64,000 bases of DNA from JALORV01 sp963702595 (lineage in GTDB: Bacteria; Pseudomonadota; Gammaproteobacteria; Burkholderiales; Burkholderiaceae_F). The DNA lies in assembly GCA_963702595.1 (NCBI GenBank), contig CAVPDC010000004.1, forward strand, positions 1 to 64,000, read 5' to 3'. This document shows positions 60,010 through 64,000 of this stretch, one piece after another; positions within the stretch are counted from its first letter, which is position 1, and each line of letters opens with the position of its first letter. Both the position numbers and the translations under genes were made by a program. Under the pieces are notes generated by a model. It did not search any database. It had not been told where the DNA came from and saw nothing but the letters and a program-made list of their open reading frames with translations.

Positions 60010-61124
60010 AATTCCACTGCTCCGTTGGCGGTCGACCCGCCGTACTCGGCTTGGCGTTTGCGTGGCTGGCTATCGCCGCAAGTCCCGCAGCCGCGGAGTT
60101 CGGAACCAAAGGCGGCGCGGAGCCAGCGAACATCGCGGAGATCACGAGGGTCCTGCGGGAGGAGTTCTACGACCTGGAGTTGTTGATCAGCTTCGGCACG
60201 TCAGGCGGCGGCTCAGCCGGCCACCTGGCGCTGGCAGTACGAGAAGCCGACACGACAGACGACACTGTTTACTCGGCAAATTTCTACGCGGATCGGTCGC
60301 GCAAGCATGACAAGGGCTACTACACGGCCGACCTGATGCTTGCGATACCGAAATCCGAATATCTGTTCAGGACGACTTCATCGCTTGGCGAGACCGCGTC
60401 CTTCGGCCTTGATTTCGGCGAGATCTACAAGCGATCCGTCATCGGGGTGCGTGTCTACGGCGTGCCCGTACATGAGAAACAGGCGATCGCCGACTTCATG
60501 AAGCGCATCAACGACGACTATCACAAGCGCGCATGGAACACCGAGTACCACGACCGCGAAGTCAAGTACGACTATCTGCGGCTGAACTGTGCAAAAACGA
60601 TCGGCTCGGCGTTTCGCTACGGCGCCGGATATGCGGAGCTCGATGTCACGAGCGCTCATGTCTTCTCGGGGCGTCGCATCGTCGCCGCGGCCACCGCCAA
60701 CATCCCGACCGAGATGGCGATGAAGCTGCTCGAGCAATGGCATGCGCGCGGATATCGGATGGATGCTGTGCTGTACAAGAAATATCCGGGCTCGACCTAC
60801 TTCGATCCGCACGATGAGCCCAAGGTCGCGTTCAAGGACCTGCCCAACCGGTTTCCTTCGGTGCTGTCCCGTGATTTCCGGAGCGAGCAGGGCGAGTACG
60901 AAGACCCTGACAACCTCTTCGTGATGTACCTGATGTACAACCTTGCGAAGGCCAGCATCCAGGTGAACGAGCAGACGAAGCTGCTCGAAGTCGCACGGAT
61001 GAAGACGCCGCTGGCGTATGCGGAGGCAGTTCAGCTCGCGGCTGAAGCCGCCCGCTCGGACAGCGAGGGTTACGGGCGCCGGGTCAACTTCCAGCCCAAG
61101 GGAACCCGGCTCGGAGAGCAATGA
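60006..61124 (+). CDS. Exported protein of unknown function coupled to the efflux operon
   Basis: 372 residues with a signal peptide ending near SPAAAEF. The start overlaps the channel gene stop (ATGA), so it is translated with the RND operon. GHLALAV near residue 75 and YDYLRLNCAKTIGSAFRYG near 195 supply a His and a Cys in the order expected for a papain-like fold of the DUF4105/permuted NlpC group, but this is a weak guess. The C-terminal half is helical with no known motif. Not seen by me with other RND operons. Confidence 0.65.
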   Translation: MKFHCSVGGRPAVLGLAFAWLAIAASPAAAEFGTKGGAEPANIAEITRVLREEFYDLELLISFGTSGGGSAGHLALAVREADTTDDTVYSANFYADRSRKHDKGYYTADLMLAIPKSEYLFRTTSSLGETASFGLDFGEIYKRSVIGVRVYGVPVHEKQAIADFMKRINDDYHKRAWNTEYHDREVKYDYLRLNCAKTIGSAFRYGAGYAELDVTSAHVFSGRRIVAAATANIPTEMAMKLLEQWHARGYRMDAVLYKKYPGSTYFDPHDEPKVAFKDLPNRFPSVLSRDFRSEQGEYEDPDNLFVMYLMYNLAKASIQVNEQTKLLEVARMKTPLAYAEAVQLAAEAARSDSEGYGRRVNFQPKGTRLGEQ

Positions 61125-61210
61125 CGAGAACCAACGCCGGCCTTCGGGCCACATCAAGGTCGGAGCCTCACGGCACCGACGGACAGTCAGTAATCGACAG
61201 GAAGATACCA

Positions 61211-62104
61211 ATGGCAAAGAAGGACGCGAGTGGGAAGGCTCCGGCCCGTACGACCCAGGCCGACGAGAGACCCGAGAAGGCAAAGATCAAGAAGGGCGCT
61301 GCGGCCCCCTCGGCTGCCGCTGCAGCCGTCGATGCACGGTTGTCCAACAAGGACTACGAACGTGAAATGAAGAAGCTGCACGTCGAGCTCGTAAAGCTGC
61401 AGGAATGGGTCAAGGAGAAAGGACTCAAGGTCTGCATCGTGTTCGAAGGCCGCGACGGCGCCGGCAAGGGCGGCACCATCAAGGCACTCACCGAACGCGT
61501 CAGCCCGCGCGTGTTCCGGGTCATCGCCCTGCCCGCTCCGACCGAGCGCGAGAAGACGCAGATGTACGGGCAGCGCTTCATCCCACACCTGCCGGCCGCC
61601 GGCGAAGTCGTCATCTGGGACCGCAGCTGGTACAACCGCGCCGGCGTCGAGCGCGTGATGGGTTTTTGCAGCGAGGAACAGGCGCAGGGCTTCCTGCAAA
61701 CCGTTCCGCTCTTCGAACAGCTGATGATCAAGTCCGGAATCATCCTGCTGAAGTACTGGCTGGAAGTGAGCTCCGAGGAACAGACGAGGCGCCTCTCATC
61801 GCGGATCGACGACGGCCGCAAGATCTGGAAGCTGTCGCCGATGGATATCAAGTCCTACGACCGCTGGGACGACTACACGCGCGCCCGCGACGAGATGTTC
61901 AAGGCAACCGACACCGGAACGGCGCCTTGGTATGTCGCCCGCTCGGAGGACAAGAAGCGCGTCCGGCTCAACGTCATCAGCCACATCCTCAAGCAGGTGC
62001 CGTACAAGGAGTTGAAGCGGGAGAAGGTCAAACTGCCCAAGCGCAAGATCGGCAAGTACAAAGCGATCGACTATCCGTTCAAGTTCGTGCCGGAGCGGTT
62101 CTGA
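61211..62104 (+). CDS. ppk2: Polyphosphate kinase 2 (PPK2 class I)
   Basis: 297 residues from MAKKDASGKAPART (a start at 61121 overlapping the previous stop is also possible). The Walker A motif is FEGRDGAGKGGTIKAL near residue 80, the lid region is ALPAPTEREKTQMYGQRFI, and the Walker B/aspartate stretch is VVIWDRSWYNRAGVERVMGF near 137. It transfers phosphate between polyphosphate and nucleoside diphosphates. The N-terminal 45 residues are Lys/Ala-rich. Not clearly co-transcribed with its downstream neighbour (120-base gap). Confidence 0.93.
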   Translation: MAKKDASGKAPARTTQADERPEKAKIKKGAAAPSAAAAAVDARLSNKDYEREMKKLHVELVKLQEWVKEKGLKVCIVFEGRDGAGKGGTIKALTERVSPRVFRVIALPAPTEREKTQMYGQRFIPHLPAAGEVVIWDRSWYNRAGVERVMGFCSEEQAQGFLQTVPLFEQLMIKSGIILLKYWLEVSSEEQTRRLSSRIDDGRKIWKLSPMDIKSYDRWDDYTRARDEMFKATDTGTAPWYVARSEDKKRVRLNVISHILKQVPYKELKREKVKLPKRKIGKYKAIDYPFKFVPERF

Positions 62105-62224
62105 CGCGCGCGGACCGGGCGCGTTTGCACGCGCGTCGCGTGGCGAAAGCCGTTGCGACGCCAATGATCCGCCCGCATGAAGCGGCTTCTACCGGCGCCC
62201 CTCCAGACAACACGAGGCAATGAA

Positions 62225-62896
62225 GTGAGCGTCGAGTCCCTGCCCTCACCCCCGAAGCGCGAACCGTTGCTGAGTCCGGTGGATCGCGTGTCCGAAATGC
62301 TGTTCGGCCTCTTCATGGCGCTCACCTTCGTTGGCGCCGTGTCGGTGACCGAGGCAGGACGCGACGACATCCGCGCGATGCTGGCCGCTGCCATCGGCTG
62401 CAACCTTGCGTGGGGCCTCGTCGATGCCGTCATGTACCTGGTCCGCACTGTCGCCGATCGCGGTCGGCTGATCACGCTGATCAAAGCGGTGCGAACGGCC
62501 CCGGACGCAGCGACGGGACGGAAGGTGATCCAGGGCTCGTTGTCAAAAGTCGCCGCCGGACTTGTTTCAGAGACAGAGGTCGAAGCGATCCGCGGGCGCG
62601 TCGTCGCGCTCGCGACGGTGCCCGAGCGACCCAGATTGAAACTGGGCGACTTCCTGGCTGCGCTGGCCGTATTCCTCTGGGTGGTTGTTTCGACCTTTCC
62701 GGTCGTGCTTCCCTTCGTTTTTTTCGACGACGTTGGCACGGCGAAGAACGTGTCGCGCGGCATAGCGCTTGTTTTGCTCTTCTTTGGCGGCCTTGCGCTG
62801 GGCCGATACGCTGGATACGGCAGCTGGAAAGTCGGACTGATGATGACCGGGCTCGGTGTCGCCATTGTCGCCGCGGTCCAGGCGCTTGGCGGATGA
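62225..62896 (+). CDS. VIT/CCC1-type membrane protein
   Basis: About 223 residues from a GTG start with GAGG about 8 bases before; an ATG at 62177 would add 16 residues. The conserved N-terminal membrane unit LLSPVDRVSEMLFGLFMAL then AAIGCNLAWGLVDAVMYL matches the VIT family related to vacuolar iron transporters. The middle 90 residues are soluble, and three more hydrophobic segments follow. Iron or manganese transport is inferred by family only. The stop overlaps the following gene (ATGA). Confidence 0.75.
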   Translation: MSVESLPSPPKREPLLSPVDRVSEMLFGLFMALTFVGAVSVTEAGRDDIRAMLAAAIGCNLAWGLVDAVMYLVRTVADRGRLITLIKAVRTAPDAATGRKVIQGSLSKVAAGLVSETEVEAIRGRVVALATVPERPRLKLGDFLAALAVFLWVVVSTFPVVLPFVFFDDVGTAKNVSRGIALVLLFFGGLALGRYAGYGSWKVGLMMTGLGVAIVAAVQALGG

Positions 62897-63543
62897 GAAC
62901 CGCGCAGTTCCTCGTGCTGGCGCTGGCCCTTGCGGCGGTGTCGGCCGCCTGCGCCGAGGAAGGGGCCGGTGTCGGACGCCGCGCCTCACCGCCGGAGCGA
63001 TCCGCGTGGGAATTCGGGCTCACCGCCTACCCAACGTTCGTTCGCAATGGCGAGAACTACACGTCGGCGATCGCGGTCGCCGACAGGGGTTCGCTTCACC
63101 TCGAGGCACGGTACAACTACGAATCCATCGGCGCGCGCTCGGCGTTCGTCGGCTGGACGTTGTCCGGCGGAGAGGACTTCACGTGGGAGCTGACTCCACT
63201 GCTGGGCGGCGTCTGGGGCGACACACGCGGGTTCGTGCCTGGACTGGAAGCGAGCCTGGGCTGGGGCCCCGTCGACTTCTACCTCGAAGGCGAATACGTC
63301 CGCAGCGGCGTCGACGTGCGTGAAAGCTACCTTTACGCGTGGAGCGAGCTTGGCTACAGCCCGTTCGAGTGGCTGCGGCTCGGACTCGCCGGGCAGCGCA
63401 CCAACGCCTACAACAGCGACCGCGACATCCAGCGCGGGCCCTTCGTGCAGTTCAAGTGGCGTCGCGTGACGGTTGGCGGGTACTGGTTCAATCCGGGATC
63501 CGACGACCAGATCGTCGTCAGCATGATCGGTGTGACCTTCTGA
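62893..63543 (+). CDS. Small exported beta-barrel protein, unknown function
   Basis: 216 residues with a signal peptide ending near SAACAEE (possibly a lipobox). The mature part alternates polar and aromatic residues in about ten predicted strands (SLHLEARYNYESIG, VDFYLEGEYVRSG, VTVGGYWFNPG) and ends in VSMIGVTF, a C-terminal Phe as in outer-membrane proteins. It is translationally coupled to the VIT-type gene, which suggests an outer-membrane partner for metal or anion traffic. Confidence 0.75.
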   Translation: MRTAQFLVLALALAAVSAACAEEGAGVGRRASPPERSAWEFGLTAYPTFVRNGENYTSAIAVADRGSLHLEARYNYESIGARSAFVGWTLSGGEDFTWELTPLLGGVWGDTRGFVPGLEASLGWGPVDFYLEGEYVRSGVDVRESYLYAWSELGYSPFEWLRLGLAGQRTNAYNSDRDIQRGPFVQFKWRRVTVGGYWFNPGSDDQIVVSMIGVTF

Positions 63544-63571
63544 GCCAGGCACTGCGCGACGCTGCCATCGG

Positions 63572-64000
63572 ATGACGCGGATGAACCACCCACCTGCCCC
63601 TTCAACCGGCCCCGCGAACGATGGTCCGGGCCTGCGCTTTGACATCGTCGCTGGCCTCACAGCTGCCGCCGTGGTGCTGCCGAAGGCGATGGCCTATGCG
63701 ACGGTCGCCGGGCTGCCCGTGGCGGTAGGTTTGTATACAGCCTTCATCCCGATGGTGATCTACGCGCTACTCGGCACTTCGCGCGTGCTCAGCGTCAGCT
63801 CGACCACGACGCTGGCGATCCTTGCCGGCACACAGCTCGGACTGTCGGTGCCGGATGGCAATCCCGGCCAGCTCATTGCGGCGACAGCCACGCTGACGGC
63901 GCTGGTCGGCGTCATGCTGCTCGCGGCGAGGTTGCTTCGGCTGGGCTTTGTCGCTAACTTCATCTCGACGCCGGTGCTGACCGGTTTCAAGGCCGGCATC
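63572..64000 (+). CDS. SulP family transporter, 5' part (runs off the window)
   Basis: 143 codons are present from ATG 63572 (63581 is an in-frame alternative). The N-terminus has the SulP signature: RFDIVAGLTAAAVVLPKAMA, ATVAGLPVAVGLYTAFIPM, IYALLGTSRVLSVSSTTTLA and a later FISTPVLTGFKAGI. It is distinct from the SulP at 43425, sharing only family-level similarity. The substrate (sulfate, bicarbonate or another anion) cannot be told from this part. Confidence 0.9.
   Translation, partial: MTRMNHPPAPSTGPANDGPGLRFDIVAGLTAAAVVLPKAMAYATVAGLPVAVGLYTAFIPMVIYALLGTSRVLSVSSTTTLAILAGTQLGLSVPDGNPGQLIAATATLTALVGVMLLAARLLRLGFVANFISTPVLTGFKAGI

Overview
The window is high-GC, densely coded DNA from a Gram-negative bacterium. 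Outer-membrane proteins (a patatin-type autotransporter, an RND efflux tripartite set, a small beta-barrel) and the protein families point to Proteobacteria. Two GC-rich spacers inside the nuo operon look like the dispersed elements common in Burkholderiales, so a Burkholderiales-like betaproteobacterium is the best guess (moderate confidence). No tRNA, rRNA, CRISPR array or complete insertion sequence was recognised.

Region 1 (1-30500) is an anaerobic energy-metabolism island built from two divergent arms. The leftward arm has two transcription blocks. The first is a fused NfnAB (ferredoxin:NADP+ oxidoreductase), a rubrerythrin-like protein, NifJ-type pyruvate:ferredoxin/flavodoxin oxidoreductase, a dihydroorotate-dehydrogenase-like flavoprotein and a 2[4Fe-4S] ferredoxin. 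The second is an NAD-type malic enzyme followed by nuoA to nuoM of an atypical complex I. The rightward arm is frdCAB of the Wolinella type, aspartate ammonia-lyase, a Dcu C4-dicarboxylate exchanger, a dicarboxylate/glutamate symporter and a periplasmic amino-acid-binding protein. FNR-like palindromes (TTGAT/C-N4-GTCAA) lie at 20865, 20960 and 12716, exactly where the three transcription units should start. Together the genes read as malate/aspartate dismutation: malate or aspartate is taken up and turned into fumarate, fumarate is reduced to succinate at the membrane, and malate is oxidised to pyruvate and acetyl-CoA. NADH would feed complex I, and reduced ferredoxin would feed Nfn.

Region 2 (30500-40100) holds a PlpD-like patatin autotransporter, a peptidase E / DASS transporter pair, two tandem AraC-type regulators, and two small genes (one a cupin) preceded by a 21-bp direct repeat that looks like an AraC-family operator. 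Two gene-poor stretches (30500-31006 and 33260-33991) hold nothing I recognise.

Region 3 (40200-47900) is a sulfur/bicarbonate-type cluster: a single-domain rhodanese, an exported double-domain rhodanese, a 60-bp rhodanese remnant, an AI-2E permease, a small membrane protein, a SulP transporter (frame broken by one extra G), a beta-carbonic anhydrase and a CoA-disulfide-reductase-like flavoprotein fused to a rhodanese.

Region 4 (47970-64000) carries exported low-complexity proteins (glycine zipper, DUF3300, DUF2950), a Tat-exported split-Soret-like diheme cytochrome, a K+ channel, a Ca2+/H+ exchanger, an RND efflux operon with an extra exported protein translationally coupled to it, polyphosphate kinase 2, a VIT-family transporter, a small beta-barrel, and the start of a second SulP gene. 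Three genes (nuoM, the first sulP, DUF2950) carry single-base frame breaks that can be repaired by hand, so sequence errors are likely at those points.
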